Notes: generated from the letters alone by a model not told the origin. A stretch of 12,196 nt of DNA from Dunaliella salina (GCA_002284615.2 MU070389.1:1-12196), one strand, 5' to 3'. Positions 1 through 8,073 are shown, numbered from the stretch's first letter. A program made the numbers and translations.

Positions 1-1811
1 AGGAAGACTGCTGAGTGCTCTAAGACGGACGTCTCCCGTGAGGAGGAGGCTGCTGGGAGTGACTCTTCCTCTTCAGGGCGTCTGTGAGGGCCTGTGGCAG
101 GACGAGCCTCTTGGATGGGCGAGGGTAGGAAGACGGATGGCAAGGGTGCTGGAAGCTCTAAACTATTTGATGACACTCTGCGGGGTGGACCCAAAGAACT
201 ACTGCGGATGACCCCATATTGACGACGACTGTTAAGGTCCTCAATGGTTGTCTGGGGCAGGAAAAATGCGTGAGGATGCTACGGGGGCGGCTAGAAGCCG
301 AAGTTGAGGTTGTAGGTGATGTCCGCAGCTATGTTGCGGCTGGCGGCTAGCTGCCTGACAGTGAGGGCAGCCTCCCGAAGCAAGTCAAAGACAGTGTTGG
401 TGTGAAGGGAGGTGCGCGGTACGATGCGTACAATGAGCACTTGGTTCCGTAAGTCAATGGAGCTGGATGGGGTGCAAGGGGCGTTGTAGGCGGAGGGATC
501 TGGAAGAAGTGGAAGATCTGGTTGGTGGGGAGTCTGTGTGTGTTGAGGGGCTGCGGCAGGAGGATGCGTTGGCTGATGAGTGGGTGCCGCCAATGCCGTC
601 TGCTGGGGAGGTCCTTGCAAAGCGGTTTCAAGCTGCCTCAAAGGGGCGTCAGTGGTCTGAGGCTCCTGGGTGGCGAGAGGAGGACCAGGGAGGTCTGAGG
701 TATGGGCGCCCAGGCTAGTGGTTGCATAGCGCTCAGCTGAGGGGGTTGCGTTGTAGTCCAAGGGCTCTTGCTCTTGGTTGGGGGGTGGTAAGACGAGGCC
801 TGTTGTCCCTGGAAGGGGCTGGGAGCTTGAGGGGTTTGGCGCTAAGGTGAGGTCAGGTGTCTGGCGCTGCTCTAGGACAGCTTCGGGGCGGAGAAGTGTG
901 AGGTCTTGGTACCCTTTGGAGCGAGTGCGCTTTGAGTCACCTCGCACACGTTCAGGTGATGAGGCGGTGGTTGTGGAACCTGAGCGCTGGGTGCCGCTGG
1001 TTGTGGTCTCTCGGCGGCGCTTGGTGGATGCCTTGGTTGGGGAGGGTGAGGTGCGACGCGGAACTTACTGGTTGTGAGGTAGACGGACGGTTGCGCTCTC
1101 CCCGGCAAGGAGATTCGCGGGCAGTGAGGCGGGGGTGACTTGATGCCGGGAACCAGCTAGCTGTTCAGCACTGCGGGCGCGGCGATGGCTCGGCTGTGGC
1201 TCAGCGGGGCGGCGCTGTTGACGGGCAGAGCGCTCTGATTGTGATCCTGGGAGGCGATGTTGGTAGGGAGGGCGTTCTGCTTGGGGCTCAGACCTGCGCT
1301 GCTGAGAATCAGACCTGCGGGCTGTGTGGGCTAGGTGCTCCTCTTGACGCTCTTGCGAATGACGTGAAGTGGGATGTTCCTCACGGGGGCGTTGGGAGGT
1401 AGGCGCTGGACGGCGAGCTTGGTCAATGGGGGCCCTCGCTGCGGGGGGAAGAGGAGGTCCTGGTCTCGGGAATGGGTGGGCTGTCCTGGGTGCTACTTCA
1501 GTTGGGCACACACAATTGGTATAGGCGGCGACTAAGTTGTAGCCCTTGTCCAACAGCCAGCGAAAGTTGACGTTGTAAGCCTGGTTTGGAGGAAAGAAAG
1601 CGCCCCTGATGAGTTGGAGCAGCTTGAGGTAGGCGGTTGGCAGGACGTCGAGTTGTGCAGAAGCGGGAGGGGTTGGCAGATGAGGTTGGAGAAGCCCGGC
1701 CAAAAATCCAAAGGTCTCCTTTGTGGGACGGCGGCTGTTCATAAAGCCGGTGCGGTTGGCAGGGATGACGGTGTCCAGCCGTTGGTGAAGAGAGGCTCTA
1801 GCCAGTCGAGT
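1..1811 (-). pseudogene. Decayed or spliced long ORF, Pro/Gln/Arg/Ser-rich, unrecognised
   Basis: One minus-strand frame is open from 1811 to the window edge except for TAA at 1067-1065 and TAG at 293-291 and 281-279; the parts before, between and after the stops are in the same frame. First ATG is at 1742-1740. In order, the product has a roughly 75-residue N-terminal part with ordinary composition (ends near AYTNCVCPTEVAP), an Arg/Gln/Ser/Pro-rich stretch, a Ser/Thr/Arg link bridging the first stop, a Pro/Gln-rich stretch, a more ordered segment (NQVLIVRIVPRTSLHTNTVF and on to the TAG at 291), then about 90 codons containing TTIEDLNSRRQYGVIRSSS. The first stop lies inside GTAAGT (1068-1063), a good splice donor, so an intron is an alternative to a nonsense mutation. 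I recognise no domain. An element ORF1/gag-like protein is possible, but this is inference. Sequence continues past the left edge. Confidence 0.45.
1063..1068 (-). promoter_or_regulatory. Candidate splice donor GTAAGT
   Basis: The minus strand reads CAACCA|GTAAGT, a near-consensus eukaryotic 5' splice site. The TAA that ends the upstream half of the long minus-strand frame is part of it. If used, the codon is split after its second base. I could not pick a unique acceptor. Confidence 0.3.
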
Positions 1812-2114
1812 TTAGCCTGCAGTGCAGTTTTGGTAAAGGGTTAAGCAGGGGGAAAAGATTCCCACTGAGCAGAAAACACTCGGTGAGAAGCTCTACTTGG
1901 GTTGGAGATGTGGAGTTGTTGAGGTGGCGATATACCCAGCAGGCTGTAGGGGTAGATCTCCTGACGCGGAACAGGTTGGCGAAGGAGGTGTGGAATGGAA
2001 ACAGGAATCCGCGCAAGTGGAGTTGAACGCCTGACGTTGAAGCCCCACAAGGCAAGGTGGACAATTGAGGAGAGAAGGGTAACTCCACAAGGATGGAGTT
2101 GAATGCCTGGAGAT
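1812..2114. other. Non-coding stretch with degenerate repeat copies
   Basis: No supported gene. It lies between the long minus frame and the minisatellite. A diverged partial minisatellite unit sits at about 2039-2065. A segment beginning tggagttgaacgcctg at 2018 recurs at 2094 as tggagttgaatgcctg. Confidence 0.5.
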
Positions 2115-2132
2115 GAAGTCCCACAGGGCAAA
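2018..2132. repeat. Two imperfect copies of a roughly 39-bp segment, 76 bp apart
   Basis: About 2018-2056 and 2094-2132 align at a fixed 76-base offset. Both start tggagttgaa, continue gcctg and end in a Gly/Ala-rich cccaca-ggcaa block that matches the start of the 35-bp minisatellite unit. This suggests an older, longer-period phase of the array beside the younger 35-bp one. Confidence 0.6.
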
Positions 2133-2359
2133 AAGGACTGAAAGGCGTTGAAGTCCCACAGGGCAAAGAGGACTGCAAGGCGATAAAGTCCCACTGGGCA
2201 AAGAGGACTAAAGGGCGATGAAGTCCCACTGGGCAAAGAGGANTGAAAGGCGTTGAAGTCCCACAAGGCAAAGAGGACTGGAAGGTGATGAAGTCCCACT
2301 AAGCAAAGAGGACTGAAAGGCGTTGAAGTCCCACTGGGCAAAGAGGACTAAAAGGTGAT
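2115..2359. repeat. 35-bp minisatellite, seven tandem copies
   Basis: Units start at 2115, 2150, 2185, 2220, 2255, 2290 and 2325, exactly 35 bases apart. Each begins gaagtcccac (aaagtcccac in unit 3), has a central ggcaaagaggact-like core, and ends in g-g-c/t-g-t-t or g-g-c/t-g-a-t. Copies differ at only a few positions, and one base (2243, unit 4) is N. Because 35 is not a multiple of three and the unit lacks minus-strand stops, all three minus frames stay open through it. Those ORFs are therefore artefacts of the repeat. Confidence 0.95.
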
Positions 2360-3390
2360 GCCCAGCTGGCGCCCACACCCAGGCCAGAGAGGGGAAGAGA
2401 GTGCTGGGGAAAATCCCAGGCAAGGAGGCCTGAAGAACCTGCACCAGGGCTAGCCCTTCACAATGCAAGGGACTGCCTAGGTCAAGGAAAACGGACTCAC
2501 TGGGATCATGGAGGGGCACGCAGGTGCAGGCTAAGCGCTGATGGATGGCCAGGACCAGTCCAGTTGCCAGAAGCAGCAAGGCTGGGTTGGGATGAGGGCT
2601 CAGCTGGTGATGTCTAAGAAGCTCTGTGAATGGAAGGAGTAGGCAAGGGGAAAAGGTTGGGTGACCTGAGCAAGGGGCCAGCACTGAGGGAAGGAGGGGC
2701 AGTATGCAAGGGGACGACCACGAGCAGACAACGACAGGCGTCCGGCAACCTGTGTGGCTCGAGTGGAGAAGCAGGTTGGGGAAAGGGGAGAAGGGAAAGG
2801 AAAAGTATTGGGGTAACGAGGATGCAAATCCGCAGGTGACCACTGGGCGTCCCTCAGGGTTCGAGCAGGATGAATGAAGGTGCAGCTGCAGTTGCTGGTG
2901 AAGTCTGGGTTGATGGAGGAGTCTGGAATCCCCGCGCAGCGGGCGGGTGAGTGGATTCGGGAATACAGTTGTGGGGGAATATTGTTATGCTGACGTGGCC
3001 TGCAAGTGGTCAGCAAGTGGCTCCGGGGGGCACACACGGGGTGATGCAGCAGCAGCTAGGTGCTGTAAGTGGATGTTAGCTTCGTGCACAAGGCAGGGGT
3101 GCTCGTGCAAGGAGGGGTGAAGTGTGCAGAAGGGCTCCGGAAGTGGACAAGAAGATTTGCCCCACCGGAGGTGCTCTTTGAATGGTACCGAGGAGCACAG
3201 GGGGTATGAGTTGCTGCCCCTTCTGCTAAGGCTGCTCCCCTGCGCCTCGGCCCGCGCTGCGATGAGTGCTGCGGGGCCTGAGGCTTGGTGGAATGGATGT
3301 GTGGCTAGCAAGATTCCTAGGAGATTCCGTGAGATTCGAGGCTGTGATGCAGAGCACCTGGTGCAATTGAATGTTGGCGCTTGGACTTAA
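2360..3390. other. About 1 kb without a supported gene
   Basis: Purine-rich on the plus strand and pyrimidine-rich on the minus strand. The minus-strand open frames here translate into Leu/Pro/Ser/Cys-rich sequence with no domain, typical of antisense shadow rather than protein. I see no RNA gene or clear repeat family. Confidence 0.5.
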
Positions 3391-3470
3391 TGTACCTGGA
3401 CCCTGGGAGGGGCGGATGGTACTGGAAGGGTGTGCCTGGACCCTGGGAGAGGCAGATGGCACTGGCTAGA
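3391..3470. repeat. Two tandem 40-bp units
   Basis: 3391-3430 and 3431-3470 share the frame tgt-cctggaccctggga followed by g-ggc-gatgg-actgg. They differ at roughly half a dozen positions, mostly transitions. The surrounding sequence has no gene. Confidence 0.85.
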
Positions 3471-4202
3471 TGCTTGGGATGCTTCCTTGCTTGACTTTCT
3501 CCTATACTACTCAACGGACGCAGCCTGAATATACGCCGGGCTCTGAGTCTGATGATGGCTTGTGCAGGTTGTTACACTCGGGGATGATGAATTGATTCAA
3601 AAAGAGAGAGACCAGGGTAACAAACAACCCTGACCACACAAACTAACTGCTCAGCCGAAGCCACAGGAAAATCAGGAGATAAAAGGAAATAATACTTCAA
3701 GTCTGAGCAGCAGCCTCAGAAGGCCTCAAGTTTATTGATGACGGAAGTCGGACTCAAACAAGTCCTCCAGCTACACAAGAAACTGATGACAGAGTTGCTA
3801 AGGCACAGAAGGAGCAGAGAGGAACACAAGGACACTGAGTTGCTCTCACAGGAAATTGCAAAGCAGAACAGAGGACTGCACAGCTGGGTCTCTACTAACA
3901 AAGGTTTGGTGCATGGGCATGCACACACTTGCATAAGCATCTGAAGGCTTGAAGTCTACTTGGATAACTTGCCCCTGAGGTACAAGGCATAAAGATACAC
4001 AGATACAGTTTTCCTGGACGTTCAGCCAGTGACTCCATGGAGCCACCAAAAGGAGACATGGTACACCAGGTTCACATGCACACAAGCTAGGAGTTCCTCT
4101 AAGTTTGCAGCAGGAGCTGCAGAAGAGGTCTATGGTACAGGAGCTAAATCCCAATCACTCATACTCCAGCTACACGAAGCGCACACGGATGCTCCCACGC
4201 AT
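3471..4202. other. No supported gene
   Basis: A plus-strand open frame at 3735-3944 (69 codons, Lys/Glu/Leu-rich at first, later His/Cys) is too short and featureless to call. Otherwise there is AT/purine-rich sequence with no recognised element. Confidence 0.4.
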
Positions 4203-4570
4203 GACAGCCCTGAAAGCACTTCCGTGGGTAGCTGCCCTGAAAGCACATCCATGAACAGCTGCCCTAAAAGCACTTCTGAACAAAGACCTGGACTGTGGGG
4301 CAGCATTAGCAGAGAGTTATCTTGGGGATCCTGTCGCTGATACCATCTAGGCTGGTCAGTGTGCCTCAGAGGAGCAAACATGAATGCCATATATTGCTTG
4401 ACATCCTGAGCTTTGCATAAGCATGCTTGGAATGATTGCGTATGAAACGTACACAGCAAAACATTGTTCATCAAATGTACTCTAAACATTTGAGCATTTT
4501 TGATCCAGCAACATCTGTCTTGCACAGCTTCAGCAATCACCAGGCCATAATAGACACGATTTGTCATCAA
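4130..4570 (-). CDS. Possible exon or small ORF, unrecognised
   Basis: A 146-codon minus-strand ORF starting ATGATGACAAATCG. Its first half (MTNRVYYGLVIAEAVQDRCC and the next 50 residues) has ordinary protein-like composition with several Cys and aromatic residues. The second half becomes Leu/Ser-rich where it runs through the 27-bp repeat and looks like antisense shadow. I recognise no domain. It could be an exon of a minus-strand gene continuing from 5088-4689, since both share the strand and the spacing suits introns, but no joined frame is proven. Confidence 0.2.
   Translation of the reverse strand: MMTNRVYYGLVIAEAVQDRCCWIKNAQMFRVHLMNNVLLCTFHTQSFQACLCKAQDVKQYMAFMFAPLRHTDQPRWYQRQDPQDNSLLMLPHSPGLCSEVLLGQLFMDVLSGQLPTEVLSGLSCVGASVCASCSWSMSDWDLAPVP
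4203..4283. repeat. 27-bp tandem repeat, three copies, in frame with a small ORF
   Basis: Units at about 4204-4229, 4230-4256 and 4257-4283 share agctgccctgaaagcac. On the plus strand they lie in a 103-codon open frame (4029-4340), where each unit encodes nine residues: SPESTSVG, SCPESTSMN, SCPKSTSEQ. The period being a multiple of three keeps the frame, and on the minus strand it gives repeated L-S-G-Q-L-type peptides in another open frame. Which strand, if either, is coding cannot be settled here. Confidence 0.7.
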
Positions 4571-4688
4571 CTTTCCAGTTCAAGTTTTGTGAGTTGAGCT
4601 TTTTTCCTTTGGCAAGGTCTGGTTACAGGCCTCAGTGTTTCCGCTCAGTTGCCCGTGTAGGCGGATATAGTGACATAACCTTACTTAC

Positions 4689-5088
4689 CTTATCTTACTT
4701 TGCGGAAGTGCCGCAGTGAACAGTATTCCCAGGATCCCTGCAAAAAAGCTGTCCTTTGTTGCCGAGCTATTTGCTACCTTGGACGTTGTTAGAACACGGA
4801 CGTTGTTTAAACAAACTGACAATTCATAATAATTTGCTCCAGGTTTGTGATGTGTGACTTTGATCTTGCTTGACAAAACATGTTGCTGAGGAAAACTGTT
4901 GCAATGGATGGGACAGTTGTGAAGGCATACAATCCTAGCTTTGGACCAGTAGCGCTGAAATAGTTTTTTACACTGGCATTGTACACTTGTTGAAGGATTC
5001 GACTTTCTCGCTTGCCTTTATACTGCGGCAACATTGAAAATGGCTCACTATTTCCTGAGACTGGTCTGCAACAATCCTCCATGTCCAC
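4689..5088 (-). CDS. Possible minus-strand exon(s), unrecognised
   Basis: Two overlapping minus frames look protein-like. The first starts at ATG 5088 and includes KRESRILQQVYNASVKNYFS and FTTVPSIATVFLSNMFCQAR, ending at a stop near 4807. The second covers 4876-4685 and ends LPQSKIR, with its TAA inside GTAAGT at 4688-4683 (AAGATAAG|GTAAGT), an excellent donor. A pyrimidine-rich acceptor, CTTTTTTGCAG|G, lies upstream at about 4740 and would define a small terminal exon of roughly 50 bases. I recognise no domain. The Harbinger element is inserted about 150 bp upstream of the 5088 start. A decayed gene is as likely as a live one. Confidence 0.25.
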
Positions 5089-5239
5089 TTTTATTTGGGG
5101 TTATACAAGCCCAAGGACATGGCGATGTCCCTTGAGGGCCTCTTCGAGAGAGAGGGGGAACTGACATGCTCATTCAGTGTTGTGTCAATTTAGTTTACTG
5201 TTGGTGACCAATTAGTTAGATTAGATTGTTACAGGGGTT

Positions 5240-5242
5240 TTA
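5240..5242. repeat. Left target-site duplication, TTA
   Basis: TTA abuts the left inverted terminal repeat and is matched by TTA at 8071-8073. A three-base T-W-A duplication is the known signature of PIF/Harbinger insertion. Confidence 0.85.
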
Positions 5243-5402
5243 GGCTGCGGTCACACACAATTTTTTTCGGTGTTTTTTTGGGACTTTTTCCGTCGGAAAT
5301 TGGAAAAAAATTGCGCTCACACACAATTTTTTTCCGTCCACCGAAAAGTTTTTTTCGCCCTCGACAGAAAAATTTTGCAAGCGGTCAAACACAAAATTCT
5401 TT
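5243..5402 (+). repeat. Left inverted terminal repeat and subterminal motif copies
   Basis: The terminal repeat is 5243-5270. The motif gcggtcacacacaattttttt occurs at 5247-5267, again with one change at 5313-5333 (gcgctcacacac...) and more diverged at 5381-5400 (gcggtcaaacacaaaattct). All three have the same orientation, separated by A/T-rich runs containing ccgtc-like words. Such repeated subterminal motifs are usual transposase-binding sites in DNA transposons; binding here is inference. Confidence 0.8.
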
Positions 5403-5485
5403 CATATTTTTTTTCTTCAGTGCTTAGCCACGGTTAAAGTGCCCCATTCAGACAGTCTCTTGCAGGCCCTTTCAATGAAAGGACC

Positions 5486-5789
5486 ATGAGTGCTGCCCTC
5501 CTCCTTGTATGGCTGGCAGCCACCATGCCAGAGCTAGTAACTGAGCAGTCAGGCTTCTCAACTTGGGCCTTGGAAGCTGTGATACCAGCCGTTACCTTGG
5601 TTCTGAACGGTAGTGACCCCACAGCGCAGCTTGCAGCCTGCCTTGCCATGGTCCAAGCAGGGCACGAGGGAGGTGGCAAGAAACCAAGGGGCTTCAAGAA
5701 GGGGCACTCCTGCATGGGGCATGCATGGGAACTACTCCTCTCCTGCCCTTCCGTCCTTTACACTCTCTTCCCTCCCCTTGCCCTTGAAG
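5486..5789 (+). CDS. Possible 5' exon plus intron of the transposase
   Basis: The recognisable transposase frame has no ATG before its conserved region: it opens after TGA at 5604-5606 and the first candidate start is GTG at 5613. An ATG-initiated frame begins at 5486 (MSAALLLVWLAATMPELVTE). A pyrimidine-rich tract from about 5735 ends in TTGCCCTTGAAG at 5789, a plausible 3' splice site just before the first family-like residues (SPSFGFWEKQVCGDW). I therefore infer an upstream exon and an intron. The donor cannot be chosen with confidence, and an inactivating frameshift is the alternative. Confidence 0.3.
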
Positions 5790-6300
5790 GAAAGTCCTTC
5801 TTTTGGATTTTGGGAGAAGCAAGTGTGCGGGGACTGGGCCAACATTGGAAGGACTCACCCTGAATATGAGGCTGCCCAATTCAGGCAAGCTTTCCGCATG
5901 AGCAAGCCAGCCTTCAAGACCCTGTGTGAGACATATTGTGCCTCACTTGCAAAGCAAGACACACGTATGCGGAGTGCAATCCCTGTTGAGAAGAGGCTGG
6001 CAGTTTTTTTGCACTGGGCTGGCTCAGGTTCTCCATATTACCACCTTGCGCAGACCTATGATGTTAGTAAGCCTTCCGTGACCAATATAATTCATGAAGT
6101 TGTGTTCGTGCTGTGCAAAGAATTTGTGCCAAGCATGATTGTCTTTCCAGAAGGACAGGAACTCATGCGCGTCATGCGAGATTTCAGAGGCTTGTGCAAT
6201 TTGCCTTTTTGTGCTGGTGCATTAGACGGAATATTCATGAGGATTGAGAAGCCGTATGAGTGGGGTGATGTCTACTATTGCTACAAAAAGCACATGGCTA

Positions 6301-6475
6301 AAGTAAAGTAAAGTCTACGCTGGTACTTACCAGCGTGCATTAAGGAAAGACCCAACAGTTAGCACTGGCACTAACAGTGAGCCCCACCAAAGAAGGCTAG
6401 CTATGAGCAGCCCAGCTAATGAGGGTCCGGCGGGTCGTCGGCCATCCGTCCGGCTGCGCGTCTCGCACATGGCTA
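6301..6475. mobile_element. 175-bp insertion inside the transposase, 10-bp direct repeat
   Basis: cacatggcta occurs at 6291-6300 and again at 6466-6475, bracketing 165 unique bases. The two copies fall where the family sequence should run straight through (YYCYKKHMA into ILFVCVDAHG), so this is extra DNA with a target-site-like duplication. It starts aagtaaagtaaagtc, contains a perfect 8-bp hairpin with 2-base loop at 6318-6335 (cgctggta ct taccagcg) and a second weaker stem (gttag...ctaac, 6358-6375), and ends GC-rich (ctgcgcgtctcg). It has no terminal inverted repeats and no coding. A GTAAAG donor exists near its left edge, but no AG acceptor lies in its last 40 bases, so clean removal by splicing looks impossible. 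A small non-autonomous element is the best reading. Confidence 0.6.
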
Positions 6476-7144
6476 TTATTCTTTTCGTATGTGTTGATGC
6501 ACATGGCAAGTTCACGTTTGTTAGCGCTGGAGGGGCAGGTCAAGTTGGTGATGCACACATATGGAATTTTAGTGCTCTGCGTAGAAAGATTGAGGATGGT
6601 TCTTGGCTTTCCTTGCTGCCAAATGCTCGCATGGAGGAAATGACCATAGATGGTACTGTTTTCAAGCCCTACATTTGTGCTGATTCAGCGTTTGCTCTTT
6701 CCACCTATGTACTCAAATGTTATGAGACCCCTAACCCCACAAAGCAGCAAATTAATTTCAATTATGCTCTGATCCGGACGAGGTGTGTGGTCGAATGTGC
6801 ATTTGGTAGGCTCAAGAAGCGTTTCCCAATCCTCAAAAACAGCAGGCTCTTCAACCCCACCTTCGCTGCAAATGTTGCAACAGTTCTATGTGCACTGCAA
6901 TTTCATTGAGAGTACTGGGGATGTGTACAACCCCTCTGATCTGAATGTTGATGACCTTGTTGCCTCTCATGTCATTGGTGCAGCTGGGCTCATGCGAAGC
7001 GGGCCTGATGCTGCGAGTGCCTATCAAGTCAGGGACAAGCTTGCATCATACATGACTCGTGTGCTTGACCTTGATCCTGTGGTTGGCCTACGCCTCCTTG
7101 ACGTCCAGGGCATTTTGAATGGACCTGTTGGATACGTTGACCGA

Positions 7145-7180
7145 TGCCGCATGGTTTGCTTGTGCCGCATGGTTTGCTTG
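7145..7180. repeat. Perfect 18-bp tandem duplication at transposase C-terminus
   Basis: tgccgcatggtttgcttg is repeated exactly at 7145-7162 and 7163-7180, just before the TGA ending the transposase C-terminal frame. It duplicates six residues (CRMVCL) and so keeps the frame. Confidence 0.95.
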
Positions 7181-7185
7181 TGAGT

Positions 7186-7257
7186 GTTGGCATTCCTGAT
7201 GGATACTTCATTGCTGGAGTGTGGGCATTTCCTTATGGATACTACATTACTGGAGGT
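7186..7257. repeat. Two imperfect units of about 36 bp
   Basis: 7186-7220 (gttggcattcctgatggata...) and 7221-7257 (gtgggcatttccttatggat...) share ggcatt, atggatact-catt-ctggag. They follow directly on the 18-bp duplication. In one frame they read IPDGYFIAG then FPYGYYITG, but no start or domain supports a protein. Confidence 0.7.
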
Positions 7258-7930
7258 ATTGTTGGAAATTCAAGGCTTTTCGGACAGATACTTTGCTGGT
7301 GGTCCATTCTTCATTATTATTGGTACAGAAAATTACCAATTCCAACACTTGTTTGTGCCATGCCTGTGCGCTGTGTTCACCACAGGCTCAACATAGGACT
7401 TGAATGAAGTTCTGAATGAATCATTTACAGGTTTCTGGCTGGCCAATCTGTATTCATTAGCAAAATTTGTAAACATTTCTCCCTGCCTTAGAATTGCCTG
7501 GCTCCAGAGCCACAATTGTGCGCTCTATCCCAGGATGATTTTGACTTTGATCCTTAAGGTCCCTCTTCATAACTGGGACACCTACATGAATGAAAATGAC
7601 ACCACATCCGTCGAAAATTTTGAAGCTGCAACAGCTCAACATTGTTACATGGCCAGACTGGAAAGCTATTACCACAAGAAAGCCAACCAGGCGAGGTAAG
7701 GTGATTATACCCCCCTCCCCCTGCCATTGGACCCTTGCTTCCCCTTGGGAGGCATGGCGCCACCCTCAAAGATGAAATATGTGAATGTTGAAAAAAACTG
7801 AAAATTTTTGTGTTTTTGGACCTTGCATTGAAGGGGCACTCCCAAGAGGCACTGCCAAACAGTAACTGAAAACTGACACCAACCGAAAAAATTTCCCAAA
7901 GACGGTCCCTAGTGACTTCTGGCTGGAACC
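7258..7930 (+). other. Harbinger internal region; unrecognised ORF at 7400-7699
   Basis: A 99-codon open frame (7400-7699, MNEVLNESFTGFWLANLYSL to YYHKKANQAR) is the only candidate for a second element protein. Its last 45 residues (NWDTYMNENDTTSVENFEAA and on) are protein-like, but I see no Myb/SANT Trp spacing, so I do not call it the usual partner protein. CTCTATCCCAG|GATGATTTTGAC near 7530 could be a 3' splice site starting a short acidic tail in another frame. The rest is A/T-rich leading into the right end. Confidence 0.3.
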
Positions 7931-8070
7931 GAAAATTTTTTTGCATGGGCCAAAAAAATTTGCCTGAGGAAAAAAATTTTGTGTGTGACCGCAATTTTTT
8001 TTGCGCAAAGTGAAAATTTTTTTCAACACTGACGGAAAAAAGCCGAAAAAAATTGTGTGTGACCGCCCCC
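7931..8070 (-). repeat. Right inverted terminal repeat and subterminal motif copies
   Basis: The terminal repeat is 8043-8070. The same motif on the minus strand appears at 8066-8046 and 7992-7971 (gcggtcacacacaaaattttt). Spacing between copies is 74 bases here against 66 at the left end. Several further A/T runs (7931-7960, 8011-8023) look like eroded motif spacers. Confidence 0.8.
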
Positions 8071-8073
8071 TTA
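8071..8073. repeat. Right target-site duplication, TTA
   Basis: Matches 5240-5242 and abuts the last base of the right terminal repeat. Confidence 0.85.

Larger units (their letters stand above)
5613..7183 (+). pseudogene. Harbinger DDE transposase (HARBI1/PIF-like nuclease), disrupted
   Basis: Three pieces in successive frames. Piece 1 (5613-6300): PEYEAAQFRQAFRMSKPAF at residues 83-101 is the typical lead-in. Residues about 121-165 (SAIPVEKRLAVFL, then SGSPYYHLAQTYDVSKPSVT) form the helix-turn-helix DNA-binding region. GALDGIFMRI carries the first catalytic Asp (codon at 6225). Piece 2 (6466-6909): VCVDAHGKFTFV, then GQVGDAHIWNFSAL with the second Asp (6550), and RTRCVVECAFGRLKKRFPIL with the catalytic Glu (6793). 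Piece 3 (6899-7183): NFIESTGDVYNPSDLN to the C-terminus, in the next frame. In the family this enzyme excises and inserts the element at TTA/TWA sites, helped by a Myb-like partner. Here a 175-bp insertion separates pieces 1 and 2, and an apparent 2-bp loss in the Leu-His-Asn motif (about 6898) separates 2 and 3. Removing 175 bases restores the frame exactly. Confidence 0.85.
5243..8070 (+). mobile_element. PIF/Harbinger DNA transposon, complete ends, inactive transposase
   Basis: The element is 2,828 bp. The left end reads GGCTGCGGTCACACACAA followed by a T-run and CGG. The right end, read on the minus strand, is GGGGGCGGTCACACACAA followed by the same T-run and CGG. The repeats agree over about 26 of the first 28 bases; differences are at positions 3 and 4. 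A TTA duplication flanks both ends. Inside is a plus-strand DDE nuclease of the HARBI1/PIF (DDE_Tnp_4) type, split by an insertion and a frameshift. I see no clear Myb/SANT-like second protein, which autonomous PIF/Harbinger elements usually also carry. An unrecognised open frame at 7400-7699 is the only candidate. Near-identical ends and an exact duplication argue for fairly recent insertion, while the coding region is already broken. Confidence 0.9.

Noticed and set aside
1730..1811. Residues VIPANRTGFMNSRRPTKE as part of a LINE reverse transcriptase (its Q-x-G-F block)
   Set aside because: The resemblance is only a few residues and nothing downstream matches reverse transcriptase motifs; it is not enough for a call.
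1798..2843. Long minus-strand open frames of 100-211 codons over and beside the minisatellite
   Set aside because: All three minus frames are open because the 35-bp unit has no stops and a period not divisible by three; the peptides are repeat translations (CPVGL, LFAQWDF) or Leu/Pro/Ser-rich shadow.
6301..6465. Ordinary spliceosomal intron in the transposase
   Set aside because: A GTAAAG donor is present, but the last 40 bases have no AG acceptor, and the flanking 10-bp direct repeat with exact frame restoration fits an insertion better. Partial splicing to an AG near 6423 would leave about 14 extra residues.
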